The notes beneath the pieces were generated by a model. The model did no database searches, was not told where the DNA came from, and saw nothing but the letters and a program-made list of their open reading frames with translations. Made by a program: the position numbers and the translations under genes. A DNA stretch of 64,000 bases from assembly GCF_022647885.1 (NCBI RefSeq), contig NZ_JALCLM010000001.1, positions 1,592,610-1,656,609 of the forward strand, in the 5' to 3' direction. The DNA is from Bifidobacterium sp. (GTDB taxonomy: Bacteria > Actinomycetota > Actinomycetes > Actinomycetales > Bifidobacteriaceae). Positions 18,601 through 27,090 of this stretch are shown piece by piece; the first letter of the stretch is position 1, and each line of letters begins with the position of its first letter.

Positions 18601-19295
18601 CCGCGATCCATAACTAAATCGACACGGGTGTATGCATTCTGCACTAGACGCTCGACCGCATTATCAAGGCCAAGATCTTCGCCTATGCGAAACACCAAAG
18701 GCTGCACATCGCCTAGTCCCGCAACCACGGGCTGTATCAGTGAGCGAACTGGCATTACCAGAATTCTGATAGGCCCAAACATGCCGTCGTTGCCCTCAGG
18801 ATGTGCTAAGCGTCGGAAAACAGCCATGCGTGAGGCAACGGTATCGGCTCGAGGTGAAAGCCGCTCATGAGGTAAGGTTTCCCATGCTTCAAGAACCGCA
18901 ACATCATTAGACTCCGAGCCGTACCAGGAGCGTAATGCCTCAGCCATATCCTGTGCTTCACGTCCAGAAGGTACCACCACAACAACCGGCTTACGCTCTG
19001 CAACCGCAGCAGCAAGAGCGGATCGTACACCTAGTGATGCAGCCACCGTTAGGCTCGGGTCAGTGTCAGAATCTGGCAACTCCACATTGCCATAATGCAG
19101 GTCGTGGAAACTGTGATCAGCATCAAGCAGCGCTAAGAATTCATGCAACGAGTTCATTCCTGCGGTCTGAGAGCCCAACTCACGGGCGTTTTGCTGCTCA
19201 GTTGAATGCTGGTCGGCTTGATTATTCCGCTCCATATGCTCGTGATTTGTCGACTGAGCATGAGTTCGACGAGTTGCAGTTGCACTATCTGCCAT
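15639..19295 (-). CDS. mfd: Transcription-repair coupling factor Mfd
   Basis: Mfd removes stalled RNA polymerase from lesions and recruits UvrA. The 1218-residue protein has the expected domains: UvrB-homology region with GGILDVFPPTAPHPLRIEYFG-type sequence near 250, RNA polymerase interaction domain beginning LKPGDYVVHEQHGIGRF near 560, then the helicase with CGDVGFGKTEIALRAAF (motif I), IVIGTHKLL, IIDEEQRFGV (DEEQ box), LSLSATPIPRTL and the RecG-like GRVGRGRERAYAYFLY, and the C-terminal TRCF domain. I start at ATG 19295 with AGGAG upstream. Its first 11 bases overlap the end of pth, indicating translational coupling. Confidence 0.97.
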   Translation of the reverse strand: MADSATATRRTHAQSTNHEHMERNNQADQHSTEQQNARELGSQTAGMNSLHEFLALLDADHSFHDLHYGNVELPDSDTDPSLTVAASLGVRSALAAAVAERKPVVVVVPSGREAQDMAEALRSWYGSESNDVAVLEAWETLPHERLSPRADTVASRMAVFRRLAHPEGNDGMFGPIRILVMPVRSLIQPVVAGLGDVQPLVFRIGEDLGLDNAVERLVQNAYTRVDLVMDRGEFAVRGGILDVFPPTAPHPLRIEYFGDEVDAIHEFNASDQRTYGDNIRSVWATACREMQLDERVRVRAKELIGQIPNADDMLESISQAIAVEGMESLLPALVDHLDAVPDLLPKNSVVMLSDPERLRRAAEDLSKTANEFLAASWHIAASGHSSGAPISFDQASFLDIDEVISSIAFSQRELWKLTDFSVDSSRPGHIQIDAHQPEEFRGVEERASSGIRGLIDAGITVTITSAAQGTLNRLTRVIHETGITDFRAVRSFALDGFIDERAKFALLTERDLTGHTSASQVTKTPKRRRKAIDLMELKPGDYVVHEQHGIGRFVQMRQRTVGKGAQQAQREYLVIEYAPSKRGAPADKLFIPTDQLDLVSKYIGAEVPKLNKLGGGDWAATKAKARKHVRQIAEDLVKLYSARQRTEGFSFSPDTPWQKELEDAFPYQETPDQLTTIDEVKHDMERPMPMDRLICGDVGFGKTEIALRAAFKAVQDSKQVVILVPTTLLVQQHFETFTERFEGFPVRIAALSRFQTAKEISATIEALADGGVDIVIGTHKLLNPKIKFKDLGLVIIDEEQRFGVEHKETLKALRTNVDVLSLSATPIPRTLEMAVTGIREMSTLATPPEDRLPVLTYVGAYEDAQVTAALRRELLRGGQVFYVHNRVEDIARTAAKISELVPEAKVGIANGKMGEKQLDAVIRDFWRRDINVLVCTTIIETGLDISNANTLIVDHADRFGLSQLHQLRGRVGRGRERAYAYFLYDPSKTMTQTAHDRLATIAQNSSLGSGFDVAMKDLELRGTGNLLGDEQSGHIEGVGFDLYIRMVSQAVAHVKEPDKQEEQSVSIDLPIEASIPVYYIDSDKLRLEAYQKLAAAHSEHDLDELRDELSDRYGKLPSELDVLFDIARLREKAKALGITEIIAQGRNVRVARIDPPESVMMRLQRIYSGCQYRPVTHTLLVPAPFAGSLGSSAMDSQAVMSWVDQLLEDLAWSARPRS

Positions 19296-19884
19296 TAAAA
19301 TTCTCCTGTGCTGCAGCCAAACCATGAGTAATCAGAGTTTCAGCAGCATCCGCACCATCCGCTAGAAAATCTGGCAGCTGAGCCTTCTGGTCTCGAGAAA
19401 AGCCACCCAATACCCAGTTCACCGTATTGCGATGAGCATCACCTTGCCTCGCCGCATGCCCAACTCCCAAGCGAACCCTGCCATAGGCGTTACTGCCGAG
19501 AGATTTATCAATGGATTTAATACCGTTGTGTCCTCCGGCTGAACCACCGGATTTTACCTTAATACGTCCATATTCAAGATCCATATCATCATGAATCACC
19601 ACTATCTGATGAGGATCAATATCGTAGTAGGCAGCGATTGACGCCACAGCATTGCCAGATTCATTCATAAAAGTCAGCGGTTTTGCCAAAAAGAACCGAA
19701 TCTGTTTCCCGTCAAGGCGCAATATGCCTTTACCGAGTTTAGCTAGACCTTTGTGATCCGACATGGATATCGTCCAACGCTGTGCAAGCACATCGGCACA
19801 CATGAAGCCCATGTTGTGCCTAGTACCCTCATACTCCTTGCCTGGATTGCCCAGTCCAACGATGAGCCAACAATCAGATGCCAT
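19285..19884 (-). CDS. pth: Peptidyl-tRNA hydrolase
   Basis: Pth recycles tRNA from prematurely released peptidyl-tRNA. The 199-residue product shows LIVGLGNPGKEYEGTRHNMGF with the catalytic His (TRHN), KPLTFMNESG, IHDDMDLEYGRIKVKSGGS and GGHNGIKSI, all diagnostic. I start at ATG 19884, where MASDCW precedes the first strand; the frame is open upstream to 19932 but has no family homology there. It overlaps mfd by 11 bases, a common arrangement in actinobacteria. Confidence 0.96.
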   Translation of the reverse strand: MASDCWLIVGLGNPGKEYEGTRHNMGFMCADVLAQRWTISMSDHKGLAKLGKGILRLDGKQIRFFLAKPLTFMNESGNAVASIAAYYDIDPHQIVVIHDDMDLEYGRIKVKSGGSAGGHNGIKSIDKSLGSNAYGRVRLGVGHAARQGDAHRNTVNWVLGGFSRDQKAQLPDFLADGADAAETLITHGLAAAQENFNGR

Positions 19885-20204
19885 TACCTTGCCTTCTATC
19901 AACACCACTGCTGCTGTACACAGCTTGTTCAATACACCGCTTTAACGGCACTGCTCTTAACAACGTCGCTTCAATCTCTCCTTGGGCAAAGCTGTGTCTA
20001 TCGGCAGCTACTCACCTATCAGTGATTACTGCATATAGAAGCGTTATACCCAAACCGTACAGATTCTACCAATGGAGTTGACGACACCAAACGATTCAGC
20101 TCCTACAGTAGGAGCAATAGCGCCTGCAGTCTGATGAGATTCGAACTCAACTGGGTGTGTTTTCGATTGATATATGAGCGCGCTCAACAGTCGTAGGCAC
20201 CAAT
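19885..20204. other. Intergenic stretch of 320 bp upstream of pth
   Basis: No gene is supported here. A short hairpin GCTCCTA/TAGGAGC with a 3-nt loop lies at 20099-20115 but has no U-tract. The segment should hold the promoter for the leftward pth-mfd pair. Confidence 0.4.
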
Positions 20205-20753
20205 TCAATTTAGAGGCTGATACCAATAGGCAACATCATGATGTACCCCGTGAGAATCAGCGGCTGCTTGCGGCAGCAAACCATATTGAGTGAAATTAAA
20301 ACGTTTCATTAGCGACATTGAAGCGCGATTATCGGCGAATATCACGGTAATCAGCTTGTCATAGCGTAGTTCCCGCGCAGTGTGCAATCCCCACCTCACC
20401 AATGCAGATCCTAATCCGCGTCCTCGGTGGGAAACATCAACGTAATAGCTCAGCTCCACATCGGCATCATAACCAGGGCGGGGATGAAATCGAGAAATGG
20501 AAGCAAAAGCAATCTTTTCACCTGCCTCTTCAACAACGATTACCGGATATTGCTCCCGTGGTGCATGTGAGTGAAGCCACACACTGCGCTGCTGGATATT
20601 TTGTACGGTGGTATCCGCGCTGGATCCACCCGTAGCGACCGCCTGATTGTAGATATCAGTGATAGCTGTGAGATCATCATCTTGAGCGAGACGAATCTGA
20701 CAAGCATCTGGGAGCCCGAAACTATGTTGAGCATTCGCGTTGCTTTCACTCAC
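20205..20753 (-). CDS. GNAT-family N-acetyltransferase (phosphinothricin acetyltransferase type)
   Basis: The 182-residue protein has a GNAT fold: N-terminal IRLAQDDDLTAITDIYNQAV, strand 4 with DVELSYYVDVSHRGRGLGSALV (the Q/RxxGxG/A acetyl-CoA loop), and a C-terminal FADNRASMSLMKRFNFTQYG. The sequence resembles the Pat/YncA subgroup, which acetylates small amines or methionine derivatives; the substrate is not evident. It starts at GTG 20753 with GGAGG nine bases upstream. The start overlaps the last 8 bases of the upstream UPF0182 gene, so the two are translationally coupled. Confidence 0.88.
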   Translation of the reverse strand: MSESNANAQHSFGLPDACQIRLAQDDDLTAITDIYNQAVATGGSSADTTVQNIQQRSVWLHSHAPREQYPVIVVEEAGEKIAFASISRFHPRPGYDADVELSYYVDVSHRGRGLGSALVRWGLHTARELRYDKLITVIFADNRASMSLMKRFNFTQYGLLPQAAADSHGVHHDVAYWYQPLN

Positions 20754-23700
20754 CTTGTTGTGCCTCCACAGCTTTCGTCACTGCCTCTTTCAACCGTTGT
20801 TGGGCTTCACCATACGCACTGAAATCTCCCTTTTGCAGAGCTGCATCGGAATCCTTAATTGCCTGATTGGCGTCGTCAAGAGCCTTCTGCAATGCAGCGC
20901 TGTGTTGGCTTGTCGAACTGTCTGACGTATTCGAATCTCCATCACTATTTGATGAAGAGTTGTTGTTATCTGCAGAACCATTTGCACCAGATGACTCAGC
21001 TGTAGAGTTGTCTGCATCGCCTGCAGAAGCTCCGGAATCACCGCCAAAGACCTGATCGAGAGCTTCATCCAAGGTATCTGCAAATCCAACCTGATCTCCA
21101 AAGGCGACTAAGACCTTTTTCAACAATGGGAAGCTGGTTTTTCCACTTGACTCAACATAAACCGGCTCGATATACACTAGTCCACCACCAATAGGCAGTG
21201 TCAACAAATTACCACGTTTTACATTGGTACTGCCCGATTCAAGCAGATTGAGTTCCTTAGAGACATCAGCGTTAGCGTTGAAATTATTTTGCGCTTGACC
21301 AGGTCCTGGCACATTAGAGTTTTTTGGCAATTCCATTAACCGCAGGGTGCCGTAATTCGGACCTATTTTGCCCTTCTCATTACCAGCGTCGGAGTCCACA
21401 GAAAGGAATCCAGTAAGGATTTCTCTTGTGACACTTCCAGCAGGAATGTAGCTAGAAGTTAAAGAGAATGTCGGCTCTTTCGCTCCCTGATTTTGCATCG
21501 TTAGGTAGTATGGCGGCTGCAACACACCATCTGCCTGATTCTGCTTTGATTCGACAGGATCAATCGGAGTCTGCCAGAAGTCCTCACCCGAGAAGAACTG
21601 ACTAGCTGAAGTCACATGATATTTCGAGAGCAGTTGACGTTGGACTTTGAAGAGGCTTTCAGGGTAACGAAGATGACTCATCAAATCCCCAGAGATCTGA
21701 GAAACTGGCTTATATTGCTGTGGGAATATCTGTTGCCAAGCTTTCAACACCGGATCACTAGGATCCCAAGCATATAAATCGACAGAACCATCATATGCGT
21801 CAACTGTTGCCTTCACAGAGTTGCGTATGTAGTTCACATTCTGTGAACTCAAGCTCTGAATAGTGCTGGATGTCTTCGTAGTAGAATCTTGCGTCGCCGA
21901 GCCAAGATCAACAGTTTGGGCATACGGGTAATTCGAAGATGTTGTGTATCCATCCACAATCCATTTGACTCGCCCGTTAACCACTGCCGGATAAACGCGA
22001 CCATCCAAGGTGAGATAAGGTGCAACTTTCGCTACGCGCTCCTTAGGACTGCGATCATAAAGAATCTGCGAATCGGAGGTTACTCGGTCGGAAAATAATA
22101 TTTGATCAGAGCCAAAACGAATTGCATACATCAGACGTGATGCTAGATTACCCACGCTAGGACCACCATTACCATCAAAAGTATTCGTGGCTCCTTCAGA
22201 ACCAGTCGGGTAATCAAACTCCCATGCTTTCGTCCCCTGTGGAGAACCGACGATGGAATATTCCGGAGCATTCGGGGAAAAGTAAATTCGCGGTTCATAA
22301 TGCTGCGAATCAGTGAGCTTCCCCTGAGTTGGAATGCCTTGCTCGAAAAATTCGGGCTGTCCGTCAGCAGTGACCTTATTACCGTACGCCGCTACAACAC
22401 CGTATCCGTGGGTATACACAGTATGGTCATTGACCCAGTTGCGATTATCATTACCAGCCAGATTCAGCTCACGCGCACCAATCACGGTATCTTGACTGGT
22501 TCCATCAATGTCGTATTTATCAACGGCGAGCGTATCTTCAAAACTGTAATATTGCTTCGATTGCTGTAATTGTCGGAAAGTCGGTGAAACAACCTGTGGG
22601 TCGAGCAGACGTATCTGTGCTGTGGTTTCTGCATCCTGCGCTAAGGCACCAGATTCACCGGTTGTTGTTGCTTGGTAGGAATTGCTTTTCAGACCGGTGA
22701 GTCCATAGGCTGTCTTGGTTGCATCGATATTTCGTTGAATATAGGTGGATTCAAGTTCCTGAGCGTTTGGGTTGACCTTGAAGCGCTGCAAGAGCATAGG
22801 CCAAACCCCACTCAGAGCAATGGCAACAACTACAACCACAGCAATGGCTACAGCAGGTGTACGCCATTGTCTAAATGCGGCAGCTGCTGAAGAAGCAGGC
22901 TGCGAGGATTCTCCAAGTCCTTTTGCCTTCATAATCCAGACACCGAGCACGACGCCGAGGATTGCTGTGAGAGCTGCGAGCACAATCGTTACCGGCACTG
23001 TGGCATGAACAGAAGTATAAGAGGCGCCAGTAATTCGATCACCTTGTTCGAAAAGTAAATCGAACATCCCTAAAACATTGCTTGCTGCCCAGGAGAGCAT
23101 AGTCAGAATCAGCCAGATACCAATCTGTCTACGTGAACGTTTTGTCATGTTGACAATGCCATGACCATGCACTGGCATAGTTAAGCGAACTGCACCCATG
23201 AGCACATGAGTGACTAGTGAGAACACCAAAGCAGCAATGAGCAACATCAATATTGCTCTGGCGACTAGCTGTAGACCAGGGAGGATGAATACGTAGAAGC
23301 CATTGTCAATGCCAAATTGCGGATCTTTCACACCAAATGATTGTGCATTAAACATCAACAGAATTTGTGACCAATCAGCATTAAACTGCGAGCCAAATAT
23401 CAATCCAACCACAAGCGAAATAACCACGGCAATACGTCGAGCAAAGCGCGAGCTCACGCCTTTACCAATCTCGATAATGTCGCCACGCACACGAATCTTC
23501 GAACCATCGGAAAAATCTGGACGTGCTCGAATCGCCAAAGTTGCAGATACGTAAGTCACAGCAGCCATGAGCAAGGCATATGCCACCCAAAGGCCGACCT
23601 TGACACCGAGCTGAGTCCAAATCACGCTAGCGAAGCCCAACTGTGAATACCACATAACATCTGTAGCAAAACGAGTAATCAGCATAAAGATTGCTGCAAG

Positions 23701-23961
23701 AACTGCAAGGATTAACGCGATAACAATGAGCGGCTTTGACCAAGAAAATCCAGCATTTGAGCCTTTATGACCCTTTGACGATGGTGGCACACGACCACCG
23801 CTCTTGCCAGGGCGAACGCTCTGACCTCGTGATGACTCACTGGGTTCTTCACCATCAGCTTGAACATTCAAGATGATGGGTTCATCATCATCTTTGTTGT
23901 TCTTGGAGTCAGGATTACGACCAGAATCGAACATACCAGCGAAGCTATCAAAGAAAGACAT
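20746..23961 (-). CDS. UPF0182 family large membrane protein
   Basis: The 1071-residue protein has a polar N-terminus of about 70 residues, roughly seven membrane helices between 75 and 390, and then a large extracytoplasmic domain of about 550 residues. Segments such as ERNIDATKTAYGL-like TYIQRNIDATKTAYGL, YSIVGSPQGTKAWEFDYP, and LASRLMYAIRFGSDQILFS identify UPF0182, an actinobacterial family of unknown biochemical role. The C-terminus carries an acidic Ser/Asn/Asp-rich linker of about 60 residues and then a short helical segment rich in Ala and Gln. It starts at ATG 23961 and is followed directly by the acetyltransferase gene. Confidence 0.92.
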   Translation of the reverse strand: MSFFDSFAGMFDSGRNPDSKNNKDDDEPIILNVQADGEEPSESSRGQSVRPGKSGGRVPPSSKGHKGSNAGFSWSKPLIVIALILAVLAAIFMLITRFATDVMWYSQLGFASVIWTQLGVKVGLWVAYALLMAAVTYVSATLAIRARPDFSDGSKIRVRGDIIEIGKGVSSRFARRIAVVISLVVGLIFGSQFNADWSQILLMFNAQSFGVKDPQFGIDNGFYVFILPGLQLVARAILMLLIAALVFSLVTHVLMGAVRLTMPVHGHGIVNMTKRSRRQIGIWLILTMLSWAASNVLGMFDLLFEQGDRITGASYTSVHATVPVTIVLAALTAILGVVLGVWIMKAKGLGESSQPASSAAAAFRQWRTPAVAIAVVVVVAIALSGVWPMLLQRFKVNPNAQELESTYIQRNIDATKTAYGLTGLKSNSYQATTTGESGALAQDAETTAQIRLLDPQVVSPTFRQLQQSKQYYSFEDTLAVDKYDIDGTSQDTVIGARELNLAGNDNRNWVNDHTVYTHGYGVVAAYGNKVTADGQPEFFEQGIPTQGKLTDSQHYEPRIYFSPNAPEYSIVGSPQGTKAWEFDYPTGSEGATNTFDGNGGPSVGNLASRLMYAIRFGSDQILFSDRVTSDSQILYDRSPKERVAKVAPYLTLDGRVYPAVVNGRVKWIVDGYTTSSNYPYAQTVDLGSATQDSTTKTSSTIQSLSSQNVNYIRNSVKATVDAYDGSVDLYAWDPSDPVLKAWQQIFPQQYKPVSQISGDLMSHLRYPESLFKVQRQLLSKYHVTSASQFFSGEDFWQTPIDPVESKQNQADGVLQPPYYLTMQNQGAKEPTFSLTSSYIPAGSVTREILTGFLSVDSDAGNEKGKIGPNYGTLRLMELPKNSNVPGPGQAQNNFNANADVSKELNLLESGSTNVKRGNLLTLPIGGGLVYIEPVYVESSGKTSFPLLKKVLVAFGDQVGFADTLDEALDQVFGGDSGASAGDADNSTAESSGANGSADNNNSSSNSDGDSNTSDSSTSQHSAALQKALDDANQAIKDSDAALQKGDFSAYGEAQQRLKEAVTKAVEAQQGE

Positions 23962-24050
23962 ACATAAAGCCTACATGAGTATTCCAGCATGTTTTAAGCT
24001 ATGTATGGCATTTACACATAAGCACCCTGCACAGTGGAATAATATTAGTC

Positions 24051-25307
24051 GTGCGTCATATTCATAGGACGAGGTTGAGGACGATTCACTCCCGCGCAAC
24101 CAGAGGCGCCGGATTTCTGCTCGCACTCTCTGGCATTATCTCGCTTTCGGCCTGTTCAGCCCTCATTAACCAACACGAGAATACTTCCAACAGCAGTCCC
24201 GAAGTGCAGAACACGCAAAGCTTCGAAAGCAGAAAACCGGCGCCATCACCGAATGTTTCCATCGAACAATCCCCTGAATACCAAGCCAAGCGCGCTGTGT
24301 CCTCTATGTCGTTGGAGGAACAGGTCGGCCAGCTGATAATGGCTCCCTTGAATGTTACGGATGACCCTGCGGCATTCAACTCGGTTATCACCCAGTATCA
24401 TATCGGCTCGGCACTACTGCTGGGCAACTGGAACGGCGGTATTACACAGGTCGAACAAGCTACGCACAGTTTGCAAAGTTACGCTCCCGCTGGACGGCAA
24501 CTGCTGATTGCGAGCGATCAGGAAGGCGGGCAGGTGCAGCATCTGCAAGGATCTGGTTTTGATCGCATACCTGGCGGCACGATTCAGGGGCGCATGACCA
24601 CCGCCGCATTGCGCTCCTCGGCCCAGCGATGGGGTTCTCAGTTGAAGACCGCCGGGGTCAATGTGAATCTTGCACCTGTTCTCGACACCGTACAAACCGT
24701 CTCTCGGCAATCGAATGCACCCGTGGGCGCACTGAACCGTGATTTCGGCCTTGACGCAAACGGCAACGGTGAACATGGCATTGCCTTTATACAAGGTATG
24801 GCTGATGCTGGAGTATCAACCTCGATCAAGCATTACCCAGGTCTGGGCGCGGTCACGGGCAATACGGATTTCACCGAACACGGCATAGAAGACAGCACTA
24901 CAAGCTTCGATGGAGAAGAGATCTCGGCATTCACCGATGCGCTCAGTGCCGAACCGGCAATGGTCATGATGTCTCTGGCGACATACACACGGCTTGATCC
25001 GACAAATCCCGCGGCGTTCTCCGCCACCATTATCGACAATTTACGCGACCGGCATGGTTTCAACGGTGTCATCACGTCAGATTCACTCTCAGCTGCAGCT
25101 CTCGACGGAACTTCACCGGATCAGCTGGGCGTGCGCTTCATCGAAGCCGGAGGAGATCTCGCTTGCATAGGAGCCAGCTCATATGTTGAGCCCGTTGTTC
25201 AAGGCCTTATCGCCCGGGCGAAAAAAGATAAGGCCTTCGCCGCGAAAATCCACCGTTCCGCGACGCGTGTCATGACTCTCAAATATTCCGTTGACTTGGC
25301 ACGATAG
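24051..25307 (+). CDS. Glycoside hydrolase family 3 (NagZ-like) lipoprotein
   Basis: This 418-residue protein begins with a basic region, a hydrophobic helix and a lipobox ending LSAC, so it is probably a lipid-anchored surface enzyme. The GH3 domain contains LIASDQEGGQVQHLQG, NLAPVLDTV, SIKHYPGLGAVTGNTDFTEHG (the general acid/base loop position) and GVITSDSLSAAAL with the nucleophile aspartate. NagZ-type enzymes cleave beta-N-acetylglucosamine from cell-wall fragments; the external location suggests scavenging or wall remodelling. The start is GTG 24051 without a ribosome site, but a TAATAT -10-like box lies 5 bp before it, suggesting a leaderless transcript. The gene looks more GC-rich than its neighbours by eye. 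Confidence 0.85.
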   Translation: MRHIHRTRLRTIHSRATRGAGFLLALSGIISLSACSALINQHENTSNSSPEVQNTQSFESRKPAPSPNVSIEQSPEYQAKRAVSSMSLEEQVGQLIMAPLNVTDDPAAFNSVITQYHIGSALLLGNWNGGITQVEQATHSLQSYAPAGRQLLIASDQEGGQVQHLQGSGFDRIPGGTIQGRMTTAALRSSAQRWGSQLKTAGVNVNLAPVLDTVQTVSRQSNAPVGALNRDFGLDANGNGEHGIAFIQGMADAGVSTSIKHYPGLGAVTGNTDFTEHGIEDSTTSFDGEEISAFTDALSAEPAMVMMSLATYTRLDPTNPAAFSATIIDNLRDRHGFNGVITSDSLSAAALDGTSPDQLGVRFIEAGGDLACIGASSYVEPVVQGLIARAKKDKAFAAKIHRSATRVMTLKYSVDLAR

Positions 25308-25421
25308 GCATAGGCCTCAAATCCTCTACCCAAGCAATCTGCCCCAAGTCATCTACCTCAAGCTGTGCATCTCAAACTATTCGCATCTAGCTGCAGTACA
25401 CTGGCGATTCATGTTATTCAA

Positions 25422-25853
25422 CTATTCAACTGGGGAGTCCATAGGAGTGCCGTCCTCCTCTTGTCTCAGCACGATGATGCCGCGGTGGTAACGCAGAAAC
25501 ATGCGTGCACCCGCACGACTCACATCACGGTGTGTGCAAAGCATGCGAATCGCAAATGCGGTTTGTGCTCCATACGACATATCCAAGAAGGCTTTATGCG
25601 CATCCCAACCATCCGCGGCCACTGCTTCGGATGAGGCATAGGCGTATCCGAAGCCCTCCTCATTGACGTAGCCCATAATTGGTAGATTCCAAGCATCATG
25701 TTGGGTGAGGTCCTTTTTATACAGTTCCACCTCATCCAGTTCTGTGTCACCGATGCCAAAACTTCTCGCGACATCATTGGCGTACGCAGTTTTCTCTTCG
25801 GGCGACTTCAGGTACAAACCTCGATTAATGGTGATGGATGCGTTATGTGTCAT
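25422..25853 (-). CDS. Hypothetical protein
   Basis: I do not recognise this 143-residue protein. It has a very good ribosome site (GGAGGAAAT before ATG 25853), supporting expression. It has no signal peptide or membrane helix. The sequence is moderately acidic with an aromatic central part (GYVNEEGFGYAYASSEAVAADGW split by Gly) and an Arg-rich region near 105-125 (CTHRDVSRAGARMFLRYHRG). It stands alone between the GH3 lipoprotein gene (convergent) and a small-ORF region (divergent). Confidence 0.65.
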   Translation of the reverse strand: MTHNASITINRGLYLKSPEEKTAYANDVARSFGIGDTELDEVELYKKDLTQHDAWNLPIMGYVNEEGFGYAYASSEAVAADGWDAHKAFLDMSYGAQTAFAIRMLCTHRDVSRAGARMFLRYHRGIIVLRQEEDGTPMDSPVE

Positions 25854-26088
25854 ATTTCCTCCTTGAAACTAACATTTTTTATGTGCGTTTTAGCACTTTG
25901 ATTAGCCTAGCATCGCTTCTAACGAGATGCACAAGAAAGACGAGGAATGTTCAACAATTGTTCGACATTGATAATTATTTGGCTATTTTACTGTGTTCCA
26001 GCACTAATTTTGGAATCATTTGTGTGTTTTGATAATTAAATATCATCCGATTCTGCTTCATCAACAGAATATTACATTCCCGAAAAAA

Positions 26089-26104
26089 ATGTTATACATA
26101 ACAT
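26089..26104. promoter_or_regulatory. Palindromic operator-like site in an AT-rich promoter region
   Basis: ATGTTATACATAACAT is an inverted repeat with 7-bp arms (ATGTTAT/ATAACAT) and a 2-bp centre. It contains a -10-like TATACA and is preceded by the -35-like TTACAT about 15 bp upstream. It lies 30-100 bp before two short rightward open frames. Confidence 0.45.
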
Positions 26105-26134
26105 AATCGCTGTTCATCCTGCGAACGAGGGGAC

Positions 26135-26164
26135 ATGAACGAAGCACAGCACTACAAGTTGTGA
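26135..26164 (+). CDS. Possible 9-codon leader peptide
   Basis: A short frame encodes MNEAQHYKL and stops, with GAGGGG four bases upstream of the ATG. It lies between an operator-like promoter and a 40-codon frame. It could be a leader peptide or chance; no attenuator-like run of one codon is visible. Confidence 0.25.
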   Translation: MNEAQHYKL

Positions 26165-26203
26165 GAGACGATCTCACCATCCGATAACAACGCAAGGAGC
26201 CAT

Positions 26204-26326
26204 ATGGATTTGATACCGCTGTTGAAATATCGCGTCTCCATCCAACTTCGGTATAAAGAGGATGGTGGGCTTACGGTTATGCGTGGTGGCCGCTTTACAA
26301 TGGCGAGGGCACGTCCGTCTGATTGA
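26204..26326 (+). CDS. Small basic protein or gene remnant, 40 residues
   Basis: The frame begins at ATG 26204 with AGGAG five bases upstream and encodes 40 residues with ten Arg/Lys, ending in RFTMARARPSD. There is no membrane segment or signal. It follows a palindromic promoter region and ends 14 bp before the 3' end of the convergent deacylase gene. I do not recognise it. It may be a real small protein, a leader, or the start of a degraded gene. Confidence 0.4.
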   Translation: MDLIPLLKYRVSIQLRYKEDGGLTVMRGGRFTMARARPSD

Positions 26327-26339
26327 AGAAAGCTGCTGA

Positions 26340-26885
26340 CTAATCTTCCGATACCTTCATTTCACTGGCTTGTGTGTATTCAAGCAAATCCCCATAACTG
26401 GTACGGAACACAGTGTTCGGGTGTCCTGCGGCAGCCCAGATATCTTGAAATTGAGATAGAGCCACATCCAAAATCGTTTGTATGACCTTTGGATGCCCAA
26501 GCGGTGCAACACCACCAATAACTTGCCCTGTGTGCCCCAACACGAAAGCCGCATCGGCTCGATGAAGCTTTCCGCAACCCAGTTGCCGTTGCACATATCT
26601 GACATCGACTCTGTGCGCACCCGATGTCAGAATAAGCAGTGGCGTTTCTTCGCAACGAAAAACAAGACTGTTAGCGATGGCTCCAACGGGGCATTCGCAG
26701 GCGATGGCGGCCTGTGCCGCAGTCCTAGTGGATTCATCAAAAACCCTTATCTCACCGTTGAAACCGCGGTTAGCAAGGGCTTCCCGCACCAGTCGTACTC
26801 TAGGATTGGCCAAAACCGAATCCAACAGTGTGCAATCAGCAGATCTGGAATCATCGGGGCTTGTTGAGCCGATATATTGTGCCAA
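26340..26885 (-). CDS. YbaK/ProX-type aminoacyl-tRNA deacylase
   Basis: The protein of about 181 residues shows the YbaK/EbsC fold: ANPRVRLVREALANRG, CECPVGAIANSLVFRCEETPLLILTSG, and the C-terminal VLGHTGQVIGGVAPLGHP with GVAPLGH being the family hallmark. These enzymes hydrolyse mischarged tRNA such as Cys- or Ala-tRNA(Pro), in trans. The only in-frame start at the 5' end is TTG 26885, with a weak ribosome site, so the start is uncertain. It is flanked upstream by an inverted repeat enclosing a promoter-like box. Confidence 0.85.
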   Translation of the reverse strand: MAQYIGSTSPDDSRSADCTLLDSVLANPRVRLVREALANRGFNGEIRVFDESTRTAAQAAIACECPVGAIANSLVFRCEETPLLILTSGAHRVDVRYVQRQLGCGKLHRADAAFVLGHTGQVIGGVAPLGHPKVIQTILDVALSQFQDIWAAAGHPNTVFRTSYGDLLEYTQASEMKVSED

Positions 26886-26939
26886 AGTGCACCGCCGAAA
26901 TCGAAGAAACGATGGAAAATACTATATTTGGCGTCCTTC

Positions 26940-26969
26940 GCCAATACGGGATATACCATTCGTATTGGC
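26940..26969. promoter_or_regulatory. Inverted repeat upstream of the deacylase gene
   Basis: Arms GCCAATACG (26940-26948) and CGTATTGGC (26961-26969) enclose 12 bp. On the minus strand the spacer reads GGTATATCC, a -10-like element. It lies about 55 bp before the TTG start of the deacylase, consistent with an operator around a promoter. Confidence 0.4.
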
Positions 26970-27090
26970 AAAAGACTTGAGTCTCAGTGTATGTGCATCT
27001 ATGTTTCGCGGACGTTAGCACCATATGCTGGCTACATAATCTATTTGGACACAGGAGTTTCTCGACGCCACACGAAACTCACAAAGGCAA

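Noticed and set aside
20099..20115. Terminator downstream of the acetyltransferase gene
   Set aside because: A 7-bp stem with a 3-nt loop exists but no U-tract follows on either strand and the position does not directly abut a stop codon.
26204..26326. T-box-like leader (GGTGG ... GCGAGGGCACGTCC) in the small-ORF region
   Set aside because: The T-box bulge sequence (AGGGTGGNACCGCG) is not matched, no tRNA-like specifier stem was visible, and the downstream gene is convergent, so there is no gene for it to control.
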